Of a DNA stretch of 64,000 bases, positions 18,596 to 27,738 are shown piece after piece (the first letter of the stretch is position 1; each line of letters starts with the position of its first letter). Position numbers and translations under genes: made by a program. The stretch is from Anaeromyxobacter diazotrophicus (GTDB taxonomy: Bacteria > Myxococcota > Myxococcia > Myxococcales > Anaeromyxobacteraceae): assembly GCF_013340205.1 (NCBI RefSeq), contig NZ_BJTG01000006.1, positions 292,338 to 356,337 on the forward strand. The letters run 5' to 3'. The notes under the pieces were generated by a model. It saw only the letters and a list, made by a program, of their open reading frames with translations, was not told the origin of the DNA and searched no databases.

Positions 18596-21500
18596 GTGAC
18601 GGCGCGCGCCCGCGCTCCCCTGGAGCTCTTCCACCCGAGCACCCGCGCCTGGTTCGAGGGCGCGTTCGAGGCCCCGACCCCGGCGCAGGCGCTGGCCTGG
18701 CCGGCGCTCGCGCGCGGGGAGAGCACGCTCCTCCTCGCGCCGACCGGCAGCGGCAAGACGCTCGCCGCGTTCCTCGCCTGCATCGACCGGCTGGTGTTCT
18801 CGCCGGAGCCGCCGAAGCGCGAGCGGCTGCGGGTGCTCTACGTCTCGCCGCTCAAGGCGCTGGCGGTGGACGTCGAGAAGAACCTGCGCGCGCCGCTCGC
18901 CGGGGTGACGGCGGCGGCCGCCGCAGCCGGCGAGGCGCACCGCGTCCCCTCGGTGATGGTGCGCACCGGCGACACGCCGGCGCGCGACCGCGCGCGCTTC
19001 GCCCGCGCCCCCGACGACGTCCTCATCACCACCCCCGAGTCGCTCTTCCTGCTGCTCACCTCGCAGGCGCGCGAGGTGCTCCGGCACGTCGAGACGGTCA
19101 TCGTGGACGAGATCCACGCGCTGGTGCCGACCAAGCGCGGCGCGCACCTGGCGCTCTCGCTGGAGCGGTTGGAGGCGCTCGCCGGCCGCCCGCTGCAGCG
19201 CGTCGGCCTCTCGGCCACCCAGCGGCCGCTCGACGAGGTGGCGCGCTTCCTGGGGGGCGCCGGGCGGCCGGTGGCCATCGTCGACGCCGGGGCGCGGAAG
19301 GCGCTCGAGCTCACCGTCGAGGTGCCGGTGGAGGACATGGCGCGGCTCGGCCAGCCCATCGAGCCCGCGGGCGGCCCCGGCGCGCAGGGGCCGGTGCGCG
19401 CCTCCCTCTGGACGGCCATCCACCCCCGGCTGCTCGAGCTGGTGCGCGCCCACCGCACCACGCTCCTCTTCGTGAACAGCCGCCGCGTGGCCGAGCGGCT
19501 GGCGGCCGCGCTCAACGAGCTCGCCGGCGAGACGCTGGTCCAGGCGCACCACGGGTCGATCGCCCGCGCCCAGCGGCTCGCCATCGAGGACAACCTCAAG
19601 GCGGGCCGGGTGCGGGGGCTCGTCGCCACGAGCTCGCTCGAGCTCGGGATCGACATGGGCTCCATCGACCTGGTGATCCAGATCGAGGCGCCGCCGTCGG
19701 TGGCGAGCGGCCTGCAGCGCATCGGCCGCGCCGGCCACCGCCTGGGCGAGGCGAGCCGGGGGGTGCTCTTCCCCAAGTTCCGCTCCGACCTCCTCGCCTG
19801 CGCCGCGCTCACCGAGGCCATGCACGAGGGGGCGGTCGAGGCGACCCGCTACCCCCGCAACCCGCTCGACGTGCTGGCGCAGCAGGTGGTGGCGATGGTG
19901 TCCCTGGAGGACCTCGAGGTCGAGGCGCTCCACGCGCTGGTGCGCCGGGCGGCGCCCTTCGCCGAGCTGTCGCGCCCGGTCTTCGAGGGGGTGCTCGACA
20001 TGCTGGCCGGGCGCTACCCGTCGGACGAGCTCGCCGACCTGCGCCCGCGCATCACCTGGGACCGGCTGGCCGGCCGCCTGCGCGCCCGCGAGGGCGCCCG
20101 CGCCGTGGCCATCGCCAACGCCGGGACCATCCCCGACCGCGGCCTCTACGGCGTCTTCCTGGCGGGCGGGAAGGGCCCGGCGCGGGTGGGCGAGCTCGAC
20201 GAGGAGATGGTGTTCGAGTCGCGGGTGGGCGAGACCTTCCTGCTCGGCGCGTCGAGCTGGCGCATCGAGGAGATCACGCACGACCGGGTCCTCGTCTCCC
20301 CGGCGCCGGGCGAGCCGGGCAAGATGCCGTTCTGGCACGGCGACGCCGCCAGCCGGCCCATCGAGCTGGGCCGCCGCGTCGGGGCGCTCGTGCGCGAGCT
20401 GCGGGCGCTGCCGCCCGCCGCCGCCGAGGCCCGCCTGCGCAGCCGCTCGGACCTCGACGCCCGCGCCGCCCGGAACCTGCTCCGGTTCCTCGAGGACCAG
20501 GCGGCGGCCACCGGCGCCGTCCCCGACGACCGCACCCTGGTGGTGGAGCGGTGCCGGGACGAGCTGGGCGACTGGCGGGTCTGCCTGCTCACCCCCTTCG
20601 GCGGGCCGGTGCTGGCCCCCTGGGCGCTCCTCGCGGCGGCGCGGGCTCAGGAGCGCCTGGGCGCGTCGGTGGAGACGCTCTGGACCAATGACGGGCTCGC
20701 CGTGAGGATGCCGGAGAGCGACGCGCCGCCCGACGTCGCGCTCCTCTTCCCGGAGCCGGAGGAGGTGGAGGAGCTCGTGACCGGGCAGCTCGGCGCCTCG
20801 GCGCTCTTCGCGGCCAAGTTCCGCGAGGCGTCGGCGCGCGCGCTGCTCCTGCCCCGCCGCCGCCCCGGCCAGCGCGCCCCGCTCTGGCAGCAGCGCAAGC
20901 GCGCCGCCGACCTGCTGGCGGTGGCCGCGCGCTTCCCCTCCTTCCCCATGCTGCTCGAGGCCTACCGCGAGTGCCTGCGCGAGGTGTTCGACCTGCCGGC
21001 GCTCACCGAGCTCCTGCGCCAGGTGCGGTCGCGCGAGGTACGGGTGGTCACCGCCGACACCACCGCCCCGTCGCCCTTCGCCGCCTCGCTGCTCTTCGGG
21101 TACGTGGCGAGCTTCATCTACGACGGCGACGCGCCGCTGGCGGAGCGGCGCGCGCAGGCGCTCACCATCGACCAGGGCCAGCTCCGCGACCTCCTCGGCG
21201 AGGGTGAGCTGCGGCAGCTCCTCGACGCGGACGCCCTGGCCGAGCTCGAGGCGCAGCTCCAGCACCTCGCGCCCGCCGGGCGCGCGCGGAGCGCCGACGG
21301 CCTGGCGGACCTGCTCCTGCGGCTCGGCGAGCTCTCGCGCGAGGAGGTGGCGCGGCGCACCGCCACGGCCGAGGTGGCGGCGGCGCTCGACCAGCTCGTG
21401 GCCGAGGGGCGCGCGGTGCCGCTCCGGGTCGCGGGCGAGGAGCGGTTCGCGGCGGTCGAGGACGCCGCCCGCTACCGCGACGCGCTCGGCGCCTCGCTCC

Positions 21501-23110
21501 CGCCCGGCCTGCCGGAGGTGTTCCTGCGGCCGTCGCCCGAGCCGCTCGAGGGGCTCGCCCTGCGCTACGCGCGGCGGCACGCGCCCTTCACCACCGGCGA
21601 GCTGGCGGCGCGCTTCGGCCTCGGGCGCGGGCCGGCGGAGGCGGTGCTGGAGCGGCTCGCCGGGCGGGGCCGCCTGCTCGAGGGCGCGTTCCGCCCCGGC
21701 GGCCGGGAGCGGGAGTGGTGCGACCCGGAGGTGCTGCGGGCGGCGCGGCGGCGCTCGCTGGCGCGGCTGCGCGAGGAGGTCGAGCCGGTCGAGCCGGCCG
21801 CGCTGGCGCGGGCGGTGACGGCGTGGCAGGGCGTGACGCGGCCGCGGCGGGGCCTCGACGCGGTCCTCGACGCGGTGGAGAAGCTGCAGGGGTGTCCGCT
21901 CGCGGCGTCGCTCCTCGAGACCGAGATCCTGCCGGCCCGCGTCGAGGGCTACCTGCGCGGCGACCTCGACCGGCTGGCGGCCGGCGGCGAGGTTCTGTGG
22001 GTGGGGCTCGAGCCGCTCGGCGAGCGCGACGGCCGGGTGGCGCTCTACCTCACCGACGCCTTCCCGCGGCTCCTGCCGCCCCCGCGGCCGGGCGCGGCCT
22101 CGCCGCCGCTCCCGGAGCGCGAGGCGCGCCTCGTCGAGGCGCTCGGCCGGCGCGGCGCCTCGTTCTTCGGCGAGCTGCACGCCGCGGTCGGCGGCGGCTT
22201 CGAGCAGCCGACGCTGGACGCGCTCTGGGCGCTCGTCTGGCGCGGGCTGGTGACGAACGACACCTTCCAGGCGCTCCGCGCCCACGTCGAGCCGGCGCCG
22301 CCGCGGAGCGAGCGGCGCCGGCGCCAGCCCGTCCACGGCACCCCCTACCGCTCGCGGCTGGCCGTCCCGCCCTCGGCGGGCGGCCGCTGGGCGCTCGTCG
22401 CCGCGCGGCGGGCGCAGGCGGCGGAGGCCCCGCCCACGCCCACCGCGTGGAGCGCGGCGGTCGCGCGGCAGCTCCTCTCGCGCTACGGCCTCGTCACCCG
22501 CGGCGCCGCCGCCGCCGAGGGGCTGCCGGGCGGGTTCGGCGCCGTGTACGAGGTGCTCCGCCACCTCGAGGAGACGGGGCGGATCCGGCGCGGCTACTTC
22601 GTCGCGGGGGTGGGCGGGCTCCAGTTCGCCGAGCCGGGCCTGCTCGAGCTCCTCCGCGCGGTGCGCGAGCCGCCCGACCCGCCGGAGGTGGCGACGCTCG
22701 CCGCGACCGATCCCGCCAACCCCTACGGCGCGCTCGTCGACTGGCCCCCGGCCGGCGAGGGAGCGGCGGGGAAGCGGCCGGCGCGCGCGGTCGGCGCCCG
22801 GGTGGTGCTCGTCGACGGCGCGCTCGGCGCGTGGGTGGCGCGCGGCGGCCGCCAGGTCCTCGCCTTCCTGCCCGACCTCGAGCCCGACCGCTCGCGGGTG
22901 GGGGAGGCGGTGGCGCGGAGCGTGGCGAGCCTGCTGCGCGGCGCGCAGGCGCGCCACGAGCCGGCGCTCGTGGCCGAGATCGACGGCGCGCCGGCGCAGG
23001 ACCACGCGCTGGCGGGCTACCTGGCCGCGGCGGGGTTCGCGCCCTCTTCGGCGGGGCTCCAGCTCGGGCGTCCGTCCGGGATCCCGGGCCTGCCCGCCGG
23101 CGTCCCCTGA
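18596..23110 (+). CDS. lhr: Lhr-type superfamily 2 DNA helicase
   Basis: A 1504-aa ATP-dependent helicase of the Lhr (large helicase-related) family, linked to DNA repair. Conserved parts in order: Q-like TPAQALAWPAL, Walker A APTGSGKT (about 45-52), motif Ia YVSPLKALAVDV, motif II DEIH, motif III SATQRP, and the second RecA domain with FVNSRRVAERLAAAL, HHGSIA, VATSSLELGIDMG and QRIGRAGHR. The Lhr-core winged-helix and wedge domains follow (about 430-860). The remaining ~640 residues form the Lhr C-terminal region (DUF4010-like crystal core of tandem winged helices), found in the ~1500-aa bacterial form and absent from short Lhr. Single gene with its own -10-like box. Confidence 0.93.
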   Translation: MTARARAPLELFHPSTRAWFEGAFEAPTPAQALAWPALARGESTLLLAPTGSGKTLAAFLACIDRLVFSPEPPKRERLRVLYVSPLKALAVDVEKNLRAPLAGVTAAAAAAGEAHRVPSVMVRTGDTPARDRARFARAPDDVLITTPESLFLLLTSQAREVLRHVETVIVDEIHALVPTKRGAHLALSLERLEALAGRPLQRVGLSATQRPLDEVARFLGGAGRPVAIVDAGARKALELTVEVPVEDMARLGQPIEPAGGPGAQGPVRASLWTAIHPRLLELVRAHRTTLLFVNSRRVAERLAAALNELAGETLVQAHHGSIARAQRLAIEDNLKAGRVRGLVATSSLELGIDMGSIDLVIQIEAPPSVASGLQRIGRAGHRLGEASRGVLFPKFRSDLLACAALTEAMHEGAVEATRYPRNPLDVLAQQVVAMVSLEDLEVEALHALVRRAAPFAELSRPVFEGVLDMLAGRYPSDELADLRPRITWDRLAGRLRAREGARAVAIANAGTIPDRGLYGVFLAGGKGPARVGELDEEMVFESRVGETFLLGASSWRIEEITHDRVLVSPAPGEPGKMPFWHGDAASRPIELGRRVGALVRELRALPPAAAEARLRSRSDLDARAARNLLRFLEDQAAATGAVPDDRTLVVERCRDELGDWRVCLLTPFGGPVLAPWALLAAARAQERLGASVETLWTNDGLAVRMPESDAPPDVALLFPEPEEVEELVTGQLGASALFAAKFREASARALLLPRRRPGQRAPLWQQRKRAADLLAVAARFPSFPMLLEAYRECLREVFDLPALTELLRQVRSREVRVVTADTTAPSPFAASLLFGYVASFIYDGDAPLAERRAQALTIDQGQLRDLLGEGELRQLLDADALAELEAQLQHLAPAGRARSADGLADLLLRLGELSREEVARRTATAEVAAALDQLVAEGRAVPLRVAGEERFAAVEDAARYRDALGASLPPGLPEVFLRPSPEPLEGLALRYARRHAPFTTGELAARFGLGRGPAEAVLERLAGRGRLLEGAFRPGGREREWCDPEVLRAARRRSLARLREEVEPVEPAALARAVTAWQGVTRPRRGLDAVLDAVEKLQGCPLAASLLETEILPARVEGYLRGDLDRLAAGGEVLWVGLEPLGERDGRVALYLTDAFPRLLPPPRPGAASPPLPEREARLVEALGRRGASFFGELHAAVGGGFEQPTLDALWALVWRGLVTNDTFQALRAHVEPAPPRSERRRRQPVHGTPYRSRLAVPPSAGGRWALVAARRAQAAEAPPTPTAWSAAVARQLLSRYGLVTRGAAAAEGLPGGFGAVYEVLRHLEETGRIRRGYFVAGVGGLQFAEPGLLELLRAVREPPDPPEVATLAATDPANPYGALVDWPPAGEGAAGKRPARAVGARVVLVDGALGAWVARGGRQVLAFLPDLEPDRSRVGEAVARSVASLLRGAQARHEPALVAEIDGAPAQDHALAGYLAAAGFAPSSAGLQLGRPSGIPGLPAGVP

Positions 23111-23198
23111 GCCCCCGGCCGCGGCGGCCGTCCCGGAAGGGACGGCGTCTCGCCGCACTGCGTCGTATACGTTCATTCACACATCCGGGAGGTCCGCC

Positions 23199-24977
23199 AT
23201 GGTGGACAAGAAGACCGCCAGCTTCGTCCAGGCGCTCTGCATGGGGCGCATCGAGGAGGAGATCGTCCTCCCGTACCCGCAGATGAAGCCCGCCGAGAAG
23301 GAGACCCTGCGGCAGGTGCTCTCGGCCGTGAACCAGCTCCTCACGCCCCGCGAGCGCGACTTCCGCGCCTGGGACGTGAAGGGCGAGATGCCGCGCGAGT
23401 TCGTCCAGGAGCTGAAGGAGTTCGGGCTGTTCGGCCTCGTCATCCCGGAGGAGCACGGCGGGCTCGGCTTCGGCGCGGCGGCCTACTCGCGGGCGCTGCA
23501 GGAGATCTCGCGCCACGACGCCTCGGTGGCGCTCACGGTCGGCGCGCACAGCTCCATCGGCATGCGCGGGCTGCTGCTCTTCGGCACCGACGCGCAGAAG
23601 AAGAAGTACATGCCGAAGCTCGCCACCGGCGAGATGATCGCCGCCTTCTGCCTCACCGAGCCCGGCGCCGGCTCCGACGCCGCGGCGGTGCGGACCACCG
23701 CGGTGCGCCAGGGCGATCACTGGATCCTGAACGGCGACAAGCTCTGGATCACGAACGGCGGCATCGCCGACTTCTTCACCGTCTTCGCCAAGACCCCCGA
23801 GGTGCAGAAGAACGGCAAGGCGCAGATGACGGCCTTCATCGTCACCCGCGACATGCCGGGCGTCTCGGCCGGTCCCCACGAGGACAAGATGGGGATCCGC
23901 GCCTCCTCCACCACCACCGTGCACTTCGAGGACGTGAAGGTCCCCGCCGAGAACGTGCTGGGCGAGCTGGGCATGGGGTTCAAGACCGCCATGCGCATCC
24001 TCAACTCGGGGCGGACCGGGCTCGGCGGCGGGTGCGTGGGCGGGATGAAGAAGCTCATCGGCCTCGCCGCGAAGCAGGCCCGGGAGCGCAAGCAGTTCGG
24101 CCAGCCCATCTCCGACTTCGGCCTGGTGAAGCAGAAGATGGGCGAGATGGTGGTCGACTGCTACGCCAGCGAGGCGGTGGTGGGGCTCGTGGCCGGCCTC
24201 ATCGACCAGAGCTACCAGGAGTACGCGGTGGAGGCGGCCATCTCCAAGGTCTTCGCCACCGAGGCGCTCTGGCGCACGGCCGACGAGGCGCTCCAGATCG
24301 CCGGCGGCAACGGCTACATGCGCGAGTTCCCCTACGAGCGCGTCGTCCGCGACTCGCGCATCAACCGCATCTTCGAGGGCACGAACGACATCCTGCGCCT
24401 CTTCATCGCGCTCACCGCCATGGCCGACGTGGCGACCGAGCTGAAGGAGCTGGCGGCGGGCCTGAAGGGCGTGCTCGCCGATCCCATCAAGGGGTTCGGG
24501 GTCATGTCCGACTACGCGCTCAAGGTCGCCACGCTGCGCGCGCCGGGCGCGCTCACCGACCGCCTCCCCGACCGGCTGGCTGAGAAGCTCACCTGGACGA
24601 AGCTCCACCCCGCGCTCAAGCCCACCGCCGAGCAGTTCGAGGAGGCGACGCGCGACCTCGCCTGGGTGGCCGACCGCGTGCTGCGCCGCCACGGCCGCAA
24701 GATCATCGAGAAGCAGTTCGCGCTCCGGCGCATCGGCGACATCGTCATCGACCTGTTCGTGCTCGCCTCGGTCATGTCGCGCGTCGACGCGGCGGTGGTG
24801 AGCGAGGGCGAGGAGAAGAGCGCCCGCGAGCTCGAGATCCTCCGGGTCTTCGCGCGCCGCGCCCGCGGCCGCATCCGCGGCAACCTCCGCCGGGTCGACG
24901 TCAACGACGACGAGCTCGTGAAGTCGCTCGCCGACGACGCCTTCGAGCGAGAGGGGTACCACTGGGATCTCGCCTGA
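23199..24977 (+). CDS. Acyl-CoA dehydrogenase, very-long-chain type
   Basis: A 592-aa flavoprotein that oxidises acyl-CoA to trans-2-enoyl-CoA. Core ACAD motifs: FGLVIPEEHGGLGFG, the FAD site AFCLTEPGAGSDAAAVRTTA, and WITNGGIADFFTVFA. Further motifs are GIRASSTTTVHFEDVKVPAENVLGE, RKQFGQPISDF, and FEGTNDILRLF, where the Glu is the catalytic base position. About 190 residues follow the core, as in mitochondrial VLCAD and ACAD9. GGGAGG precedes the start, and GTATAC (23165-23170) may belong to its promoter. No ETF or thiolase neighbours; end is convergent with the decarboxylase across a structured gap. Confidence 0.93.
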   Translation: MVDKKTASFVQALCMGRIEEEIVLPYPQMKPAEKETLRQVLSAVNQLLTPRERDFRAWDVKGEMPREFVQELKEFGLFGLVIPEEHGGLGFGAAAYSRALQEISRHDASVALTVGAHSSIGMRGLLLFGTDAQKKKYMPKLATGEMIAAFCLTEPGAGSDAAAVRTTAVRQGDHWILNGDKLWITNGGIADFFTVFAKTPEVQKNGKAQMTAFIVTRDMPGVSAGPHEDKMGIRASSTTTVHFEDVKVPAENVLGELGMGFKTAMRILNSGRTGLGGGCVGGMKKLIGLAAKQARERKQFGQPISDFGLVKQKMGEMVVDCYASEAVVGLVAGLIDQSYQEYAVEAAISKVFATEALWRTADEALQIAGGNGYMREFPYERVVRDSRINRIFEGTNDILRLFIALTAMADVATELKELAAGLKGVLADPIKGFGVMSDYALKVATLRAPGALTDRLPDRLAEKLTWTKLHPALKPTAEQFEEATRDLAWVADRVLRRHGRKIIEKQFALRRIGDIVIDLFVLASVMSRVDAAVVSEGEEKSARELEILRVFARRARGRIRGNLRRVDVNDDELVKSLADDAFEREGYHWDLA

Positions 24978-25344
24978 GCGCGATGGCGCCCGCGGGCGGC
25001 GCTGCGGAGGCGGCCTTCGCCGCACCTCGCTCCGGTCGCCCTGGGCGTGGCGGACAGCCCCACGAGCTCCCGGGTACGCCAACCGCTCGAAGTGGGCGGC
25101 GGGGTGGCCCTCCGGAGGAGCGCAGGCCGACCTGCGTGAGAATCCCGCCCGATGCACTGCCGCCAGCAATGCCGGTGCCGCGCCGACGCGAGGGGCTCGC
25201 GTACCTCGTCGGCGCGGCACGTTGCATTGCCCGGCGCGGAGCGTTTCTGCCCCGGCCGCCGTACCAGCCCGCCAGGTCGTCCGGAGCGACGACGGAGGGC
25301 CACCCCGCCGCCCCGCTCGGCCCCGGCCTGCGAACGGAGGGGGC
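24978..25344. other. 367-bp gap between convergent genes, filled mostly by a large imperfect palindrome
   Basis: No gene is seen. The first ~115 bp (24978-25093) show nothing clear. The rest holds the nested inverted repeat annotated separately. Open frames across the gap lack ribosome sites and any family resemblance. Confidence 0.6.
25094..25313. repeat. Nested ~220-bp imperfect palindrome (MITE-like or structured RNA)
   Basis: The outer arms, 25094-25114 and 25293-25313, are 21-bp perfect reverse complements (key cores GGGCGGCGGGG and GGCCCTCCG on the left). Pairing continues inward at the same register through CGACCTG (25128-25134) with the mirrored CAGGTCG. Inner arms are GCAATGC (25166-25172) with GCATTGC (25224-25230), and a 13-bp perfect pair 25176-25188 with 25207-25219. 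All have nearly the same centre (25198-25204). CGCTCG flanks both ends (25084-25089 and 25314-25319), a possible short target duplication. It is non-coding. Confidence 0.65.
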
Positions 25345-26967
25345 TCAGCCGCCGGCGCCGAGCCGCCGCACCCCGGCCACGAAGCGGGAGAGCGCCTGCG
25401 AGAGCACGCCCCGAGGGATGACGCAGTCGATGAGCTGGAACCGGCCGCGGGTCACGCGCGCCCGCTCGAGCGCGGCCGCCAGCTCGGCCCGGGTCGATAC
25501 CCGGACCCCGTCGCCGCCCAGCGCCGGCGCCACCTCGGCGAAGCGCCAGTCGTCGAGGTCGTTGAACGAGGACTCCGGCTGGAAGGTGCGGAGCATCTCC
25601 CAGCTCCGGTTGTTGAGCACGAGGACGATGGGATCCCAGCCGTTGCGGCGGCAGTTGCCCAGCTCCCAGCCGGTCATCTGGAAGGCGCCGTCGCCCACCA
25701 GCACCACCGGCCGCCGCCCCGTCGCCGCCTGCACCCCGAACGCCGCCGGCACCCCGAAGCCCATGGTGGCGTAGTAGCCCGGCGCCACCAGCGCGGTCTG
25801 GTCCACGTCCATGGCGGTGAAGAAGCAGTCGCCCATGTCGGCCGCGATGGGGAGCTTCCCGTGCGCCGCCATGAGGTCGTTCAGGGCGGTCGCGACGTCG
25901 GTCGGGGTGAGCGGGGCGCCGTCGGCGACGAGGCCGCGCGGGTGGACCGGGCGCTCCGGCTCGAAGTGGCGCGCGCTCGGCGGCGTGCGGGCGAGGAGCG
26001 CGTCCACGAGCGCCGGCAGCGGGACGTCCGGGTAGACGTGGTACCCGAGGGTCACCTCGCCCTCCCAGGCGTGGAGGGTGCGGCGCAGGTCGATGCGCCG
26101 CTCGGAGGCGGCGAAGTTCGTGTCGCACACGATCTCGCCCAGGAGGAACAGCGCGTCCGAGGTCTCGACCCGCTCGGTCAGGCGGGGATCCCCCGCCACG
26201 CCCATGTACGTGCCCAGCAGCGGCGCGTCGGCGTGGGCGAGCAGCCCGCGCCCCATGAGGCTGGTGACGGTCGGGATGGCGAGGCGCCGCGCCAGCTCGG
26301 CCACCTTCTCCTCCAGCCCGAAGCGCCGGACCTCGATGCCGGCCATGAGCACCGGGGCGCGCGCGCCCGCGAGGCGCGCCAGCACCTCCTCCGCGCAGGC
26401 CTCCAGCGCCGCCTCGTCGAGCGCCGGCGCCGACGCGGGCGGCACCGGGCCGCACGGCTCCGCCACCATGTCGCGCGGCAGCTCGACGTAGACCGGGCGG
26501 CTCTGCCGCTGGCAGGCGTCGAGCGCCCGCGCCAGGTCGGCCGGCGCGCGCGCCGCGTCGTCGAGGCGGACCTGCGCGCAGGTGATCTCGCGGTAGATCT
26601 GGAATTGCGAGTCGAGCGTCTTCGCCTGGTGGTGGAGCAGGAGCCCCGAGCCCGCCTCGCGCTTCCCGGGCCCTCCCGAGAGGACCACCACCGGCGAGCG
26701 CTCGGCGTAGGCCGCCGCCACCGCGTTCACCATGTTGAGCGCGCCCGCGCCGTAGGTGACCGCCGCCACCCCCAGGCCCTGCCCGGCCCGCGCCGCGCCG
26801 TCGGCGGCGAAGCCCACCGCCGGCTCGTGCGAGAGCGTGTGCAGCGGCAGGAGCGCGGAGCGCTCCAGGATGCGGAAGAAGGGCAGGGCGAAGTCGCCGG
26901 GGATGCCGAAGATCTGGCGCGCCCCCCGCTCGCGCAGGGCGGTGAGGAGCGCCTCGGTCAGGTTCAT
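25345..26967 (-). CDS. Thiamine-diphosphate 2-oxoacid decarboxylase (indole/phenylpyruvate decarboxylase-like)
   Basis: A 540-aa ThDP enzyme with the catalytic Glu in SHEPAVGFAADGAAR, a central domain with RPVYVELPRDMV, and the ThDP/Mg site PVVLVGDGAFQMTGWELGNCRRNGWDPIVLVLNN (GDG-x~25-NN). The opening (LTEALLTALRERGARQIFGIPGDFALPFFRIL) and overall pattern fit indolepyruvate/phenylpyruvate decarboxylases (IpdC/PpdC, the alpha-keto acid decarboxylase family) rather than acetolactate synthase. The products would be aryl acetaldehydes or similar. No aminotransferase or aldehyde dehydrogenase neighbours define the substrate. Divergent from the tetR gene. Confidence 0.85.
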   Translation of the reverse strand: MNLTEALLTALRERGARQIFGIPGDFALPFFRILERSALLPLHTLSHEPAVGFAADGAARAGQGLGVAAVTYGAGALNMVNAVAAAYAERSPVVVLSGGPGKREAGSGLLLHHQAKTLDSQFQIYREITCAQVRLDDAARAPADLARALDACQRQSRPVYVELPRDMVAEPCGPVPPASAPALDEAALEACAEEVLARLAGARAPVLMAGIEVRRFGLEEKVAELARRLAIPTVTSLMGRGLLAHADAPLLGTYMGVAGDPRLTERVETSDALFLLGEIVCDTNFAASERRIDLRRTLHAWEGEVTLGYHVYPDVPLPALVDALLARTPPSARHFEPERPVHPRGLVADGAPLTPTDVATALNDLMAAHGKLPIAADMGDCFFTAMDVDQTALVAPGYYATMGFGVPAAFGVQAATGRRPVVLVGDGAFQMTGWELGNCRRNGWDPIVLVLNNRSWEMLRTFQPESSFNDLDDWRFAEVAPALGGDGVRVSTRAELAAALERARVTRGRFQLIDCVIPRGVLSQALSRFVAGVRRLGAGG

Positions 26968-27066
26968 CCCGCGGTTGTAGCGCGGACCCGGTGGGGGGAG
27001 GTAGCAGGCGGGCAGCCCGCCGCCGCCGGCGCGCGGTCACGCCTCCGGGCGCGACCGCGAATGCTC

Positions 27067-27096
27067 TTGCTCGCCTCGCGAATGGTTGGTAACTAA
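27067..27096 (+). promoter_or_regulatory. Promoter and overlapping operator candidate of the tetR-RND operon
   Basis: TTGCTC (27067-27072) and TAACTA (27090-27095) are 17 bp apart, and the -10 ends seven bases before ATG 27103, implying a leaderless transcript. The -10 lies inside an imperfect palindrome, TTGGTAACTAA (27086-27096), a suitable place for autorepression by the TetR protein. Confidence 0.45.
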
Positions 27097-27102
27097 GTGC
27101 GA

Positions 27103-27738
27103 ATGAGCGTTCGCGCTTCGGTCGGTCGGCGGCAGCGGGTGCGCGAGCGCGCCCGCCAGGACATCCTGCTGGCCGCGGCCGAGGTCTTCGCGCGGCGCGG
27201 GTTCACGAGCGCCACGCTCGCCGAGCTGGCCGAGGCCGCCGGCTACGCGGCCCCCTCCCTGTACCGGTACTTCAGCAGCAAGGAGGAGATCTTCCGCTCC
27301 CTGGTCGACCTCGCCGAGAGCGAGATCCGCGCCACCTTCGAGGAGCCGGTCGACCGGTCGGCCCCGCTCGCGGCGCGGATCGAGAAGCTGCTGCGGCTGC
27401 AGTTCCAGGTCGCCGAGCAGCGCCGCTCGCTCTTCGAGCTCCTCCTCTCGCCCCCGCCCGACCTGCCGCCGGACCGCGACGGGCGGACGATGCACGACCC
27501 CAGCCACGGCCTCGGCCGGTACGAGGAGCTCCTGCTCGAGTGGCTGCGCCGCCACGCCGGCCGCGCCGAGCTGCGCGTGCCCCTCGAGGCCGCCGCGCGC
27601 GGCCTGGCCGGCGTCGCCTTCGCCTTCCACCATCGCCCGCTCCACGCCGACGCCGACGGCGCGGCGCGGGTGCGCACCGTCGTCGATCTCGCCCTGCACG
27701 GGATCGCGGCCCTCTCAGGTCGAGGAGCACCTCCATGA
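27103..27738 (+). CDS. TetR-family transcriptional regulator
   Basis: A 211-aa TetR repressor. The N-terminal domain has RQDILLAAAEVFARRGFTSATLAELAEAAGYAAPSLYRYFSSKEEIFRSLVD, with helix-turn-helix at about 32-52 and the usual Y-x-YF-x-SKE recognition end. The rest is the variable ligand-binding and dimer domain with no known ligand motif. It is first in an operon with an adaptor (start overlapping its stop as ATGA) and an RND pump, so it most likely represses that pump and is released by a pump substrate. ATG 27103 is preferred to GTG 27097 because of -10 spacing; neither has a ribosome site. Confidence 0.9.
   Translation: MSVRASVGRRQRVRERARQDILLAAAEVFARRGFTSATLAELAEAAGYAAPSLYRYFSSKEEIFRSLVDLAESEIRATFEEPVDRSAPLAARIEKLLRLQFQVAEQRRSLFELLLSPPPDLPPDRDGRTMHDPSHGLGRYEELLLEWLRRHAGRAELRVPLEAAARGLAGVAFAFHHRPLHADADGAARVRTVVDLALHGIAALSGRGAPP

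Noticed and set aside
24978..25227. Minus-strand frame in the convergent gap (MQRAAPTRYASPSRRR...)
   Set aside because: Low-complexity product, runs through the palindrome, no ribosome site and no family resemblance.
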